Assembly (NCBI RefSeq): GCF_000090795.2
Contig: NW_003546345.1
Location: forward strand, 214,268 to 253,729
Source of the DNA: Amphimedon queenslandica
Taxonomy: Eukaryota > Porifera > Demospongiae > Haplosclerida > Niphatidae
Reading direction: 5' to 3'
DNA length: 39,462 bases
Under the pieces are notes generated by a model. It searched no databases. It worked only from the letters and a program-made list of their open reading frames with translations, and had not been told where the DNA came from. The position numbers were made by a program, and so were the translations under genes. This document shows positions 8,870 through 19,594 of this stretch, one piece after another. Numbering within the stretch: the first letter of the stretch is position 1; each line of letters begins with the position of its first letter.

Positions 8870-9382
8870 CATCATTCAGGCTTCTTCCTTTCCTTAATTT
8901 CTTGGCGAACTCGATCTCCTTCCACTTCTTTTATTCTGACCTTTCTCTTGATACTTGTTCCAATTGTTCTGGAGCTATTTTTTATAACTTTCGCTGTTTT
9001 CCTCTACTTTAAAATTTGTAAGTTTGATCTTGATTTTATCGCTATCCAATGGAAGCTTTTATCATTTACTTTAAGTCTGTCATAAAAATTTTGAAGTCTA
9101 TTGTTAGCAGCTTGTAACTTCTGCTGTCCTTGTAACTTTTTGTACTCTCCTTGTAACTTATTGTGCTCTCCTTGTAATTTATTATAATTAGCTTGTAGTG
9201 TATTAAAAGCACAATTGATCTTTCCTTACTTTTCTCCAGTTACTTTAAAGTCCTCTTGTAGTTCCTTAAAATTTCCTTGCAGACTTTAATTCCTTCTCGT
9301 TTTTTTCAACTTTCTTCTGCTAGTCTTCATATTGCTTCACCCAATCTCTGCAGTCATGAAATTCATTAACTTCTCCCTCCAT
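8870..9382 (-). pseudogene. Broken coiled-coil protein gene with heptad repeats
   Basis: On the minus strand an ATG at 9382 starts MEGEVNEFHDCRDWVKQYED and then meets TAG. Downstream, in shifting frames, come QKKVEKNEKELKSAR, KELQEDFK and a clear series of seven-residue units: LQANYNK, LQGEHNK, LQGEYKK, LQGQQK, LQAANNRLQNFYDRLK. At DNA level this is a 21-bp period (plus strand 9108-9200). A leucine at position one with charged residues elsewhere is the heptad pattern of a coiled coil. It ends with basic sequence (KRKVRIKEVEGDRVRQEIKE). Multiple stops and frameshifts show decay. The family is not recognised; it might be the accessory protein of a mobile element. Confidence 0.5.
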
Positions 9383-9574
9383 CTTGTTCAACTTAAACCT
9401 AAAATAGATAGTATACTAAAAATTGAGTCTGACTATATCTAGGCCTAAATTAAAATGCTATATACAGAATTTGTCTGTCTACATTACTACGTGACACGTG
9501 TTTGCCTAGTGCCTAGTATAGCGACGCTACCTGAGCTGTCGAGGAGCCAAAACTCATCTCAAGTTTAGGAAATT
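9383..9574. other. Spacer between divergent pseudogenes
   Basis: A short spacer between the minus-strand coiled-coil remnant and the plus-strand OB-fold remnant. It holds an E-box-like palindrome CACGTG at about 9495-9500. The head-to-head layout would allow a shared promoter region. Confidence 0.25.
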
Positions 9575-10670
9575 TTGAGCTGTCATCCTAAGCTCGAGCC
9601 GAGACCAACTCCAGTTTCTTCTGAGACAGTATACATAGCATCCAATGACAACCAAAGCAGCTCTTCCCAAGGACCCGCCAAACGTAATTATGAGGTGCAT
9701 GAAGTACAAGGAGATAAAGATGCTGCAGTTCATGGTTGCATTACTTATCTCCTGTAAAAACCTGGAGCAACAGACAACTGCCGCTATTTTACTGCAAAAC
9801 TTTTTGATGGTATAGGTCATGCTATATTCGTTTCTTTTGATTCCAACCTAAGATCATCTTTTGAAAAATATATAGTAGAGAATGTACCTGTGGCTGTAAA
9901 ATTCAAATGAGCTCTTTTGATTCATAGTTGGAAATTAATACTGCATGAAATACAGTCCTGCAACAATCTCGAATAGAATTTAAGCTAGGCACTGATGAGA
10001 TGAGCCAAAAATCTATCTCTACAGCCACAACTGATCAACTGTAACAGTAACAGGAAAGATCATGAAGGTATAGGCTAGTATTGATGTCATGTCTAAAGCT
10101 GGGAAGAATTTGACTAAGCAAGACTGTAGTCTACGTGATTGCATTGGCAGATGCTGTGCCATTTTATGGCAACAAGATGTCAACAAATTGCTTACAGACC
10201 GATGTTAGAAATTGAAAGATGTAGTTGTGAGGCAATTTGATACTGTAAAATATCTGTCTGTATGAAATAGTTCTATCATTGAAGAAATAGAAGCTATTCA
10301 AGAAATATCTAGTGATGATGAAAATGACATTGAGGTAGAAGCAAATGTCGCACCAATGATAGCTAATGGAGAAGTTAGCGCAGTCTTACAGATGTCCGAT
10401 TAAGTGAGCCGTGTCAACTGTCAAGGAACAGTAGTATCTACAACTTAGTCACTTGGGAAATGTTGCAAGTGCAAAGCTACAGTAAAGTTAAGCAGGTGTC
10501 TCACTTATAAATTGGCCGAGTTCATGATATCTGGAAAAGATGGTAAAAATGGCACCTCATTGCCTATAATGACCAACTAAAGCAGATTGTTAAAGATTTT
10601 GATGGCTCCTCAATAAAAGAGAGTTTGTTTAATGCTGGGCAATAAAAGCTCTGTATGATAAGCAGAACAT
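9575..10670 (+). pseudogene. OB-fold, RPA-like single-stranded DNA-binding protein remnant
   Basis: In-order fragments on the plus strand: a Ser/Pro-rich N-terminus, GPAKRNYEVHEVQGDKDAAV, FTAKLFDGIGHAIFVSFDSN, then LTKQDCSLRDCIGRCCAILW, DVNKLL, KLKDVVVRQFDTVKYLSV, SIIEEIEAIQEISSDDE and a CxxC-type end (GKCCKCKATVKLSRC, FMISGKDGK). The order 'new-residue-rich strand, CRxxLW, L-VVVR-FDxxKYLSV' is that of an OB-fold as in replication protein A large-subunit relatives, of which diverged copies are numerous in cnidarians and sponges (family knowledge from memory). TAA, TAG and TGA codons and shifts break it at about 9758, 9908, 10207, 10264 and 10400. The start is not determined. Confidence 0.55.
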
Positions 10671-11132
10671 AGTGAAGCAGTACTTATGTAACATTTCCAT
10701 ATATTCAATTATTATGACTCATTATGATTAATAATTCATGTTCCCTTTGCTGCAATAATTGATGTTGTTCAATTTTTCATAATGTTAAATGCTCAGGCTC
10801 ACCCCATTAATGCTTTGCATCTGTCTAGTTATAAGTTCAATTATGAATAATAAAAATTAATTAGTAAAGCAAAAGGTAGTCATAAAAATATTTAAAATTT
10901 CGACCCTACTTTGCAGAAACTAAAAAAATGAAGAGCTGTAGAGTTACACTGAGTCCCTGACAAAAAATAAGTGTTGATGTTATTATTGATTCATTTCACA
11001 TGAAGATGATTTTTATAGTGAAGACCATTTAAGGAAAATTTTATAATGATCATATGAGAAAAATAAGCAATGATCTTCTAGCTTGTGAATCGATTTTTAA
11101 TTCTGATTGACTACCTATTGTTTGTATTACGG
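10671..11132. other. AT-rich non-coding stretch
   Basis: Runs of att/aat and several short inverted pairs. No supported gene. Confidence 0.45.
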
Positions 11133-11267
11133 CTGGTTCACAATATTACCCTAGGCCTGACAATACATTGATGCTGGATTAGAAAAGAATAGGACAAAAG
11201 TCAACTTGCCCATGCTTTTGATTAAAAATTTGTGGTACATGGGCCTAAACATCATATTGTGAACCAG
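11133..11267. repeat. 135-bp MITE
   Basis: Left end CTGGTTCACAATAT (11133-11146) is repeated in inverted orientation at the right end (atattgtgaaccag, 11254-11267). Weaker similarity continues inward (taggcctg against taggccca). No coding capacity. No clear target duplication. Confidence 0.65.
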
Positions 11268-11514
11268 TATTTGTACTACATACTTCCAAACAAATGTCAT
11301 TAACTTAGAGTTTTGCCTAAGTTCAACAACTATTGTAGATTCTGTCACTTTCTGCAATGTAGGGCCGAAATTTTAGAATAATTTTTATGACTAATTGTTT
11401 CTTTATTAATTAATGTTTATGATTATTAATTGAACTAATAATGATATAATTAAACTCAACCCCACTGTTTCTAAAATTTTGCGACAAATAAAGTTTTTGA
11501 TTAACAGAATATTT

Positions 11515-11751
11515 GTGACCATAATTGACAAAAGGTACCTTATGGCGGATAGGAAAATTGGTGTTTATAGCCTTAAAAATCCAACTTCCTGACCTCCATT
11601 TATCATAAAATTAATCCAGAGGATGGAAAAAGTTACTATGTAACTTTCAGAAACATTTGTTGGCTAACAGAGCACTCACAGGTTGTTATATTTTATTATA
11701 ATGATGAATTTAAAAATCCGCCATAAGGTACCTTTTGTCAATTATGGTCAC
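11515..11751. repeat. 237-bp MITE with 36-bp perfect terminal inverted repeats
   Basis: The left arm begins gtgaccataattgacaaaag and continues gtaccttatggcggat to 11550. The right arm, ending at 11751, is its exact inverse. Flanks are ATTT on both sides (11511-11514 and 11752-11755), a possible 4-bp target duplication. Perfect arms of this length suggest a younger insertion than the neighbouring MITE. No gene inside. Confidence 0.8.
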
Positions 11752-11755
11752 ATTT

Positions 11756-12359
11756 TTTTATTTACTTGCAAGAATCACTTCCTGACAGATTAAACCTTGT
11801 GACATCAGCAATATCAAGGAATTCTGTGTTTTTATAAATGTGCTTTGTAAATGAAAGAGAAATTACTGTAATTCCTAGAACAGCCATAAAATTAAGAGTG
11901 TAAAGAAATCTGGATCCCACAAGTGAACAGTGGCTATTAGATGTAAAGGCCCTTTTAAAATTTAGTGAAGTAACAGTGTGTCTGTGTCATCTTAAGTGCA
12001 AAAAGGCCTCGATCTTACAACCCCCAATTCTGAAATAGAGGATTTATCCTACGTAAAAAATACATTTCTCAAGACCTTCTATTTTCATTCAAATGTAAAG
12101 TTGAGATGTGGGGAGAATAATGACTATGATGAGATATTTTGTATAGATAAGCTAAGTGTAACTGCTTCTGTCATCTGCTTCCTACGTTGCTCCAGAGGTA
12201 CTGCAACATTGAAAAGCAGTTAAAAAGCAACCTCAAAGTTACACACTTTAGCCTGGAGTAAGAACTAGCAATTGTGCAATCCCACAAGATGTAGACATGT
12301 CATTAAGTATTACAATGGAGCATTTCATTTTAATAATAGTTTACTTAATTTGTTCGGAT
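11756..12359. other. Unassigned, one short frame
   Basis: A plus-strand frame at 11996-12223 (starts MQKGLDLTTPNSEIEDLSYV) is open for 75 codons. It has no recognised domain and no good splice context, so I leave it as unassigned. Confidence 0.3.
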
Positions 12360-13290
12360 TTAACTATAAATCTCCAAGAGTCATTAACCTTCACACTCCA
12401 AAATGAAAGAAGATTCCTGAATTACTTGTAAATGGAGACCCTAGCAATTGAATTACTCCAGCATCCACAGTATCTCAATCTGTTACTTGATTGTGTTTCT
12501 TTGCTACTAAAGAAACAAGTTTGGAATTTGTGCTCTGAAAGGGTTATAACATTACTCTCTCATCTTCCGAAATTATCTAAGTTTTCATGTGTCAAATACC
12601 ACGACGTGATGAAATCAAAAGCACAACACATTGTTAATCATCTTTCAATCATCCTTTCTGATAAAAATAAGAATGAAGATGTACATAGAATTGTTGGTGT
12701 TATAATTTTTTATCATCACTTCATTTAAGAGAAAATAGAAAAATATAGCCCAGAAAATAATTTCAACTATATTATAATTATGCAGGTCACTGCTCAAAAC
12801 AAGTAAATGGTTTATCCCCATAATAGCTGGTGCATCTAATTTTTGTTGTAAGTTTATGACAGGGTAAGTAAGTTATGCTTATGTATTTCTTATAGTACAC
12901 TGCTGAGACTACTTACCAAAATTGGATTGACGTGTGATAGCAATGTATTTCAATGGTTTGATTCTCTTACATCAATGATACCCAATCACATAAGAGATGT
13001 AAGCTATGATTTATTGTGGATATAATTATAATAGCTCATTCATGTTCATACTTCTTTGTAGTTTCAGCCAACCAAACCTTTTCAAAGCTGTATTACTGGG
13101 AAATGGTTTTCAGTTTGATAGAAGCATGACAAATGGGGCCCCTGATGACTATAATTCTGAAGAAGAAAGTAAAAGACAGGAGATAGAAGAATACCTTGCA
13201 TATACTCTAGTTAATGATGATAATGATGATGATGTACTTATAGCTGAAGATGACGTTGATACTTTTAATGATGATGCTTTGAGTGATTGA
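12360..13290 (+). pseudogene. Fragments of a leucine-rich, all-helical protein gene (unrecognised)
   Basis: Three pieces in order. (1) About 12350-12726: NLQESLTFTLQNERRFLNYL, an in-frame TAA at 12429-12431, then METLAIELLQHPQYLNLLLD, LLLKKQVWNLCSERVITLLS and HLPKLSKF. (2) 12896-12998, between acceptor ttatag and donor GTAAGC: TLLRLLTKIGLTCDSNVFQW then SLTSMIPNHIRD. (3) 13062-13290: LFKAVLLGNGFQFDRSM followed by a very acidic tail (EEESKRQEIEEYL, NDDNDDD, AEDDVDTFNDD). The spaced leucines look like HEAT/ARM-type helices. The phase from piece 2 to piece 3 does not close without a frameshift, and one stop lies inside piece 1, so this copy is probably broken. No family is assigned. Confidence 0.4.
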
Positions 13291-13382
13291 GTGATTTAGA
13301 AGGTGAAGTTGCTGAGGATGGCTAGGAGAATGTCAGTGAAGCTGAGGATGGCTAAGAAGATGATAATAAGGAAATTTTTTGC

Positions 13383-13660
13383 AATACTAGTAGTCACAAG
13401 TCCAATGTAGAAACAATATATATTCAAGGTATACATTTTTATTATCAAATATTATCTTCAACTATTAGACTGTTCTAATTACAAATACAAATGTAACACA
13501 ACACCATTGGAGTAGGTTTGAAATACTAGTAGTCACAAGTCCAATGTAGAAACAATATATATTGAAGGTATACATTTTTATTATCAAATATTATCTTCAA
13601 CTATTAGACTGTTCTAATTACAAATACAAATGTAACACAACACCATTGGAGTAGGTTTGA
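13383..13660. repeat. Near-identical 139-bp tandem duplication
   Basis: aatactagtagtcacaag starts at 13383 and again at 13522. The two 139-bp copies differ at one base that I can see (tattcaagg against tattgaagg). They lie directly after the acidic tail of the preceding gene fragment. The near-identity means a recent duplication or an assembly artefact. Confidence 0.9.
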
Positions 13661-14639
13661 AATTGTAGGTGACAAATTGGATAAAAAGTAATGGTTGAGC
13701 CCAGATACATGTCTCTAAGTGACCAATCCTGCCCTTTCAATTATTTCAAGTCCTACGCTGTTTATGATAGGATTGATTTGTCTTCTCACTCCAATATCAA
13801 ACCAGTTGTTGACACAGATGTCAATTAAAAAGATGTCCTACATTTAGGTGCTGTTCATCATAGTTTCATCAACACCATGCCCATACTAGTGTCCTGTATG
13901 CTGGTATGAAACATGTTTGTATTTAAACCTTAGTTTGAAGATGCTGAGGTCCGTCACATTTTTACCCTCTGCAGTCATAAATAAAAAATCAGGAGTGGTA
14001 TCTACAGTATCATCATTCATAAGCTTTCCATTTGTATATATATAGGTATCCTTAGGAGTTCTTCTGCATTCAGAACTGAAATATGATGACATGCTCTGCA
14101 TACTATCAGCTTTATTAGCAGGTGCCACAGAATTCTTTTATAGAAAGCGTAGTAGTTGGTGAAACCAACAATTCAGTATCAGTTGCTGCTACCCACAACA
14201 TACTGTTAGGTGGTAATAAGATGACAGCAGCACAATGCAGGGGTTGTAAAACAATAAGAAGCAACAGTGACAGTGATTCTAAGAAATTCAATGGCTTTCA
14301 ACCCGTTTCTGAAGATTGACATGCAAAAGTTGTTATACTTGAGGTATAATGGTTGAGCCATGCATGCATTGCATATGTGCTATAATAATCACAATGGACC
14401 AAATTATATAATCATTATCATCTTATTATTATTATTATTATTTTTTGGTTATATGGTCGCAATTATATGACACCACTTTATCCACTCATCAAGGTACTCT
14501 ACAACATCTGCATAATCTAATGTCATATCAGTTGCTAAAAAGGATGTCAATGTTAACAAAGACTTTTTCCTTCTAGTAGCATAGTCTCACATAGTATGTG
14601 CTGCATGAAAGCTATTTGATATAGAGACTTTCTATTTTA
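13661..14639. other. Unassigned stretch with opposing short frames and an ATT microsatellite
   Basis: A minus-strand frame at 13886-14128 (contains CRRTPKDTYIYTNGKL and FLFMTAEGKNVTDLSIFKLR) and a plus-strand frame at 14122-14319 (after an acceptor-like attagcag; contains ESVVVGETNNSVSVAATHNI and CRGCKTIRSNSDSDS) are both open. Neither is recognised. A pure (ATT)n tract lies at about 14422-14442. Confidence 0.3.
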
Positions 14640-15245
14640 TCCCAGATAATGTACAGAGTAAATGGAATTAAGCAACAAAAGAAGGAAGGCAGTCTAAGCT
14701 ACTTTCATTAACTTATAGCATTGCAGAGTTTTTGGTTTTTTGTAACCCCATCGGAGACACCTCAATCAGTTAACGAGCCGGATACAGATCATGCTTTAGA
14801 GTATGGCAAAGAGGTTTTAAGTTTCTGATTGCTTTATATGAAGTTTTATGAGAGAGGGAGATGGAGAAAGTTTCTTGACGGCTGGCATTACTTGATGCTT
14901 ATATTTAAAGCTACGGCCATAAGAGCTATGCCATAGAAGCATTTTACACACTTGCTCATCAGAAATGGATTCTCTAATGTATTCTTGGTTTATTAATGTG
15001 CGTGGGCGTCCAGGCTGTAACATTCCATGTGACATACACATGGAATACCTTAATAGAGTGGTCAATAAAACAGGAGCTAGCATTGAGAAAACGGGATAAA
15101 GTGTTAGCCCTGTTTATGAAACTCTATCTGTTGTGATGAAGTTAATGGATTAGCATTCTGCACCTTCAATACCTGACACTAAAGAGCAAATTATTAAATC
15201 ATTATTACAAAATGATGCTTTGACTTTTTTACTGGGATCATAAGC
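14640..15245 (+). pseudogene. DUF6589-like mobile-element protein remnant
   Basis: Frame-shifted pieces in order: FYFIPDNVQSKWN, a middle piece reading GHKSYAIEAFYTLAHQKWIL in one frame, then WFINVRGRPGCNIPCDIHME and YLNRVVNKTGASI in another. The tail reads VYETLSVVMKLMD and SIPDTKEQIIKSLLQNDALT. The segment 'NVRGRPGCNIPCD-HMEYLNRVV' is a hallmark I associate with DUF6589-type proteins that are repetitive in cnidarian and sponge genomes (from memory). Stops and shifts show it is dead. It ends just before the Tigger left end, so the Tigger may have cut off or displaced its 3' part. Confidence 0.5.
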
Positions 15246-15257
15246 ACAATTGTTTTA

Positions 15258-17545
15258 CAGTGGACCCTCGATTATCCGGACCCCGTTTATTCGGACCCTC
15301 GTTTATCCGGATTCAAAAATTCCAACAGGAAGTGACCACGTGTGAGCCTTCATTAATTAATTACAGTTATTTTATATTAATTTTTATCAAGAGTTTTTAT
15401 TGATAATCAATTAATTATAAGTTTAATTTATTAATTAATTACTTTTCAAATGGAGAAGAAGACAGCAGGTGCTGCAGCAGTCGCAACAGAAAGGAATGAT
15501 CCAGTCAAATCAAAAGCAGTGGAGAAAAAGAAGCGTAAAAGGGTCGTTCTTACTCTTGAAGAAAAACTATAGTTATTAAAAATGATAGACAACGGTGTTT
15601 CATAATCAGTGATAGCGGAAAAGTTTGCCATAGGAAAGAGCACTGTTGGTGATATAAAAAAGAACAAAGGTACAATATTTGAAGTTTAAGAAGAATATTG
15701 AAGGAATGGGGATGAGTAGAAAGACAAAGACAATGAAATTAAGTGATGATGTCTTGCTTGATCAGTGCGTTTACCTCTGGTTTAAACAGAAAAGGATGAA
15801 AGGTGAACCAGTTAGTGGACCACTTTTATGTGAAAAAGCTGTTGATCTGTCAAAGAGAATACATAATGAATCAACTAGTTTTAAAGCAAGTAATGGATGG
15901 CTCTAGAGATTTTGTAAAAGGCATGGTATTTGGCAACTTTCTTTGCAAAGAGAGAAGCTATGCAGTGATGCAGAAGCAGTTGATAGTTTTATCACATCAT
16001 TTAGAGAATTTGTGACAAAGGAAGCATTATCGCTAAATCAAATATTTAACTGTGATGAGACAGGTTTAAACTATCGTTTACTACCAGAAACAACACTTGC
16101 AGCTTCCTTTGAAAAATCTGCTGCAGGAAGAAAAAAATCAAAAGAGCGCATAACACTTAACTTGTGTTCAAATGCATCAGGCACAATCAAGTTGCCAGTT
16201 CACATAATAGGCAAAGCGAGACGTCCGCTTTGTTTTAGGAAGCTAGACATGAAATTGCTACCTGTTTTATATACTAGTCATAGCAATGCATGGATGACTG
16301 CAGCTCAGTTTACTGAATGGTTTCATGAGACATTTGTGCCACATGTTCAAGAGAATCTGCACAAGTTAGGAGAGGAGCCCAGAGCCGTGTTAGTCCTTGA
16401 TAATTGCTTTGCTCATGCTGTGCCTGAAGACCTTGTCAGTAAGAATGGAAAAATTTTTGCTCAATTTTTACCACCTAATGTCACTGCATTAATCCAACCT
16501 ATGGACCAAGGTGTCATACAAGCTGTGAAAAAGCGATATAAAAAGTTGTTACGTAGGCTCATTATTGAGGATGATTGTGGTACATCAGTTTCAGACTTTT
16601 TGAAAGGAGTCAATTTAAAAGTAGTTGTTGACCTCATTCATGAATCATGGAATGAAGTCACAAAAGAAACAATTAGAAAGTCATGGAATAAAATTCTTCC
16701 AATCATAACCATCAAAAGTAGAGCTGAAGTACCTATTCCATCTACACCATTACTAGCAGAATTGTATCAACTAGCAACTGATGATGAAAGTGAATATGAG
16801 GCTGACTTTTGTTTATCAAGTATTGGTAACTCACGTGGCTCTGGCTTATGGCATGGTTTGAGAGTAAGGTTTCACCATGAACCTGCACAAGACACTTTAC
16901 CAGAATCAAGTGATGATGATGTATCTTTACAAGTTTTTACAGATTACTTTTCTGAACTTGGAATGACAAAAAAGGAAACTGAGATTGCTCAGTGGCTAGA
17001 AAGCGATGCAGATCACAGTAGGCTTCAAGTTCTATCTGAAGAAGAGATTTGTGATTATGTGACACGCGTCATGCAAGGAGAAGAAAAAGATGAAGCTACA
17101 GATAAAGATAATTCAGAAACTGATGAAGAAGATATTCCATGTCCTGTAACAAATAGTGATGCTGCTCATATGTTTGAACACTGCTTGATGTGGTTAGAGC
17201 ATCAACAAGAAGTCACTGTGGAACTCTACCGACAATGGTATCATCTTTCTTAATGACTACTGCATTTTGATCATGAGGATTGTTGTCTTCTACTTCTAAC
17301 TGCAATACTTCATCAATATAAGGAGTCCAAATAGATTTGAATACATGGTGGCCCCTAACTACACTTGCTATCGTAAATTGTGGCATCTTGCTGCAGCCTC
17401 TACCATTTCTTGGGCGTGGTGGTTAAATAAGCTATATAATTATTTTAACCACCACACTCATTTTTATTAACCAGACAAATTCACTTATCCAGATGGCCAA
17501 ATTTTTTCTCAGTCCAAAAGGGTCCAGATAATCGAGGGTCCACTG
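15258..17545 (+). mobile_element. pogo/Tigger-type DNA transposon, complete but mutated
   Basis: Terminal inverted repeats CAGTGGACCCTCGATTATCC at 15258 and its inverse ending at 17545 match over about 26 bp with one difference. The target duplication is TA on both sides (15256-15257 and 17546-17547), as for Tc1/mariner superfamily elements. The ATCCGGACCC motif repeats just inside the left end, usual for Tiggers. The element is 2288 bp, close to full-length Tigger size, and holds one transposase gene with three nonsense codons and one frameshift. Confidence 0.95.
15450..17253 (+). pseudogene. Tigger-like transposase (DDE_1 superfamily), nearly full length
   Basis: ATG at 15450 starts MEKKTAGAAAVATERNDPVK. 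Domains in order: a basic segment and CENP-B-type HTH (about 15535-15655, KFAIGKSTVGDIKKNK); a second, Tc5/CENP-B-type HTH (about 15715-15940, SGPLLCEKAVDLSKRIHN); then DDE_1. Catalytic Asp residues are in NCDETGLNY (16054), LVLDNCFAHA (16399) and QPMDQGVIQA (16504), spacing 115 and 35 codons. An acidic C-terminal tail runs to TAA at 17251-17253. Lesions: TAG 15570-15572, TAA 15603-15605, a frameshift near 15670-15680, TAG 15904-15906. The 436-codon frame from 15943 is uninterrupted and holds the whole catalytic domain. The protein would cut and paste the element; this copy cannot make it without recoding. Confidence 0.95.
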
Positions 17546-17547
17546 TA

Positions 17548-17882
17548 AAATGTTTCTGTGCAATGTAATGAAACAAATGTATGAAGACAAAACTATCAAG
17601 TGGATAGTGGGTCATTATAGCAGTATTTAAACGAAACTTATCTTGCAAAAAAGATGTTAATAATATTATTATAGTTATATTTTTATTGGCAATGCACACA
17701 ATATCTAAAAAACTATTATTGTTATACAATTATTATTAACACTGTATAAGTGTATTTAGTAATAAATTATAATAAAGATTTACATTTGAGAACTTGAGAA
17801 CAAACATTACAACACAACTGGTGCCTATATATAATACTATCATAAGGTATACATGAGGAAAACATAGAATATAAAACGTTCC
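17548..17882. other. AT-rich non-coding spacer
   Basis: No gene supported between the Tigger right end and the RecQ-like remnant. Confidence 0.5.
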
Positions 17883-19088
17883 TCAACTTTCTTTCTGTAA
17901 CTTGCAATATGCTACATTGTGTTCATTGCAGAATCTTCTGAATACTCCAGTTCCAAATAGCATTACATATTGGCACTTGTTTTCATCTCGTCCAGCTCTT
18001 CCAATTTGTTGCACGTACATCTATAAGTCTTCTGGCACACCATTATGTATCACACGCCTAATATCAGAATAATCAATATCAAGGTTAAAAGCAATGGTAG
18101 CAATGAGTATCCTTAAAAAGGATTGCTTTGAATTTTGGCTAAGGATGCCATTTTGTAAAGACTCTTGTGTACATCCTGTGTTATAGTCAACAAGACCACT
18201 CTTGGATTCTAGCACAATGCCCAGTTGGTTTTGTCTTTTGATACTTCAGGTATCAGAAAAATGCTCTTTGTAGTGTGGCACAATCGATTGGGCGAAGACA
18301 AAAATAATAGTTCTCTCCATTTCTATCTATTTACTTTTCAGCTCATTCATTATGTGCAGAATGACTCAATTGATTTAAAATTGGCAACACTAAAGCATAA
18401 ATTATCTTTACTATGTGACACTTCCACTAATGCAACTTCTTTCGTACTTAGTATCTTCATTACATGCTCCTTGAAATGACTGGTTGCTGTGGCAGTTAAG
18501 GCCATAACTTGGGTATCCTTTGGAGCAGGCTCCGTACCTCTTCTAGATTTGAGAAATCTGGTCTGTATTTCTCTCCCCCTACACAACATACATCATGTAT
18601 AATGACACCGTATCTACTAACTACGACTTACTAGTTCTTTTTACTAAGTGTGCTTCATAAACAATATAGGCCACTAAGCACAAAGTCAGTCTTAAGCACA
18701 CTCCATTATCTTCCTTTGTTTAGACACTCAGGGCTAATGAAGATCAACTGAAATTCACCAGTTGTAAATCTTTCCAACAATACCTGAGCCTGTCCAGCAT
18801 ATGCAGCAGCGATACTAAGTTGTTAGAATGTCTCAGTCTGGTCCCTTATCAGTGCTATCTGTGGGCAGACAACCAAAGCTATGCTTGTACTTGGGGCAAG
18901 TCTCTGATTGAGTCATACAAAAGAAGCAAGCAGCAATAGAAAAGATTCTTGCCATAGCCAGTTGGCAAAACTACAAAAGTATTTCTGCCAAATATATAGC
19001 TAAAAATGGCCTCCTTCTGTTTGTCATGTAGCTGGAAGCTAAGTTTGACAAAAACAGTATCAACTTTCTCAGCTACAGCAGTAGCCAT
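17883..19088 (-). pseudogene. RecQ-family DNA helicase remnant
   Basis: Read on the minus strand from ATG 19088: MATAVAEKVDTVFVKLSFQL, LHDKQKEAIFSYIFGRNTFV, VLPTGYGKN (motif I, with Asn where Ser/Thr is expected), SIALVVCPQIALIRDQ (Ia) and LIFISPEC (near II). Then come pieces of the inter-domain region (YGVIIHDVCCVGG, KYRPDFSNLEEVRSL) and the second RecA domain: ILIATIAFNLDIDYSDIRRV, IHNGVPEDL, then after a TAG MYVQQIGRAGRDENKCQYVM (motif VI, QxxGRxGRD). The order and motifs are those of RecQ helicases. Many stops, plus the altered motif I, make it non-functional. It ends soon after motif VI, without RQC/HRDC domains. Confidence 0.85.
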
Positions 19089-19493
19089 AACTTTATTCTC
19101 ACTACTCTAACCGCCACATGCAAATCCGTGGGTGAAATGTATTTTGATGCCCTCGCAGACGTAAACCATGATAACATGGGTTTATGTTTAGATTGACACC
19201 ACACTCTTATTCGGTAAATTAGCATCAGGCTACATGAGACGTGACTTTGGCCTCATTTTATTTGTAAATATTATCCCATTTTTGATTGAAATTAGCTGAA
19301 ACTTTCACACAACATGAGTATAATACACCTATTAATATTAACCCCCACCAAGGCCTTCAATTACAGGATAGGGTCGGGCTAAAGGGATTTTTTTGATTTT
19401 GACACCCTGAAATGATGGGATTTGACCACATGTGACAAATAAAATTTCACAGAAAGAAGTGAATATAATTGCACTGGTTCACTTTTACCACAG
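19089..19493. other. Non-coding stretch with a small inverted repeat
   Basis: An imperfect hairpin gtaaaccatg...catgggtttat lies at about 19161-19186. The rest looks like upstream or intronic sequence of the following exon. No gene supported. Confidence 0.4.
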
Positions 19494-19594
19494 GGTCAGA
19501 CCAGTAAAATTTTGTGGTGTGAACAAGGAAGCATTACTGCAGTCACTTAAAATGACTTTTAAGGACGTACTACTGGCTGATAGTATCTTAAAGG
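19494..19594 (+). CDS. Single well-defined exon, split from its partners by the Harbinger insertion
   Basis: A good acceptor (acttttaccacag, ending 19493) and a consensus donor GTAAGT at 19595 bound a 101-bp exon. It reads VRPVKFCGVNKEALLQSLKM then TFKDVLLADSILK, with no stop. The exon starts with one base completing a codon and ends in phase 1. The next possible acceptor downstream (tttgaacag, ending 22567) lies just beyond the Harbinger element and opens VREAVSFTKCAG in the compatible phase. I infer that this exon belongs to the PHD-finger family copy that resumes at 22568. The protein family is not named. Confidence 0.5.

Noticed and set aside
15446..15667. Minus-strand frame at the Tigger 5' end
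   Set aside because: It overlaps the transposase N-terminus on the plus strand and has no features of its own.
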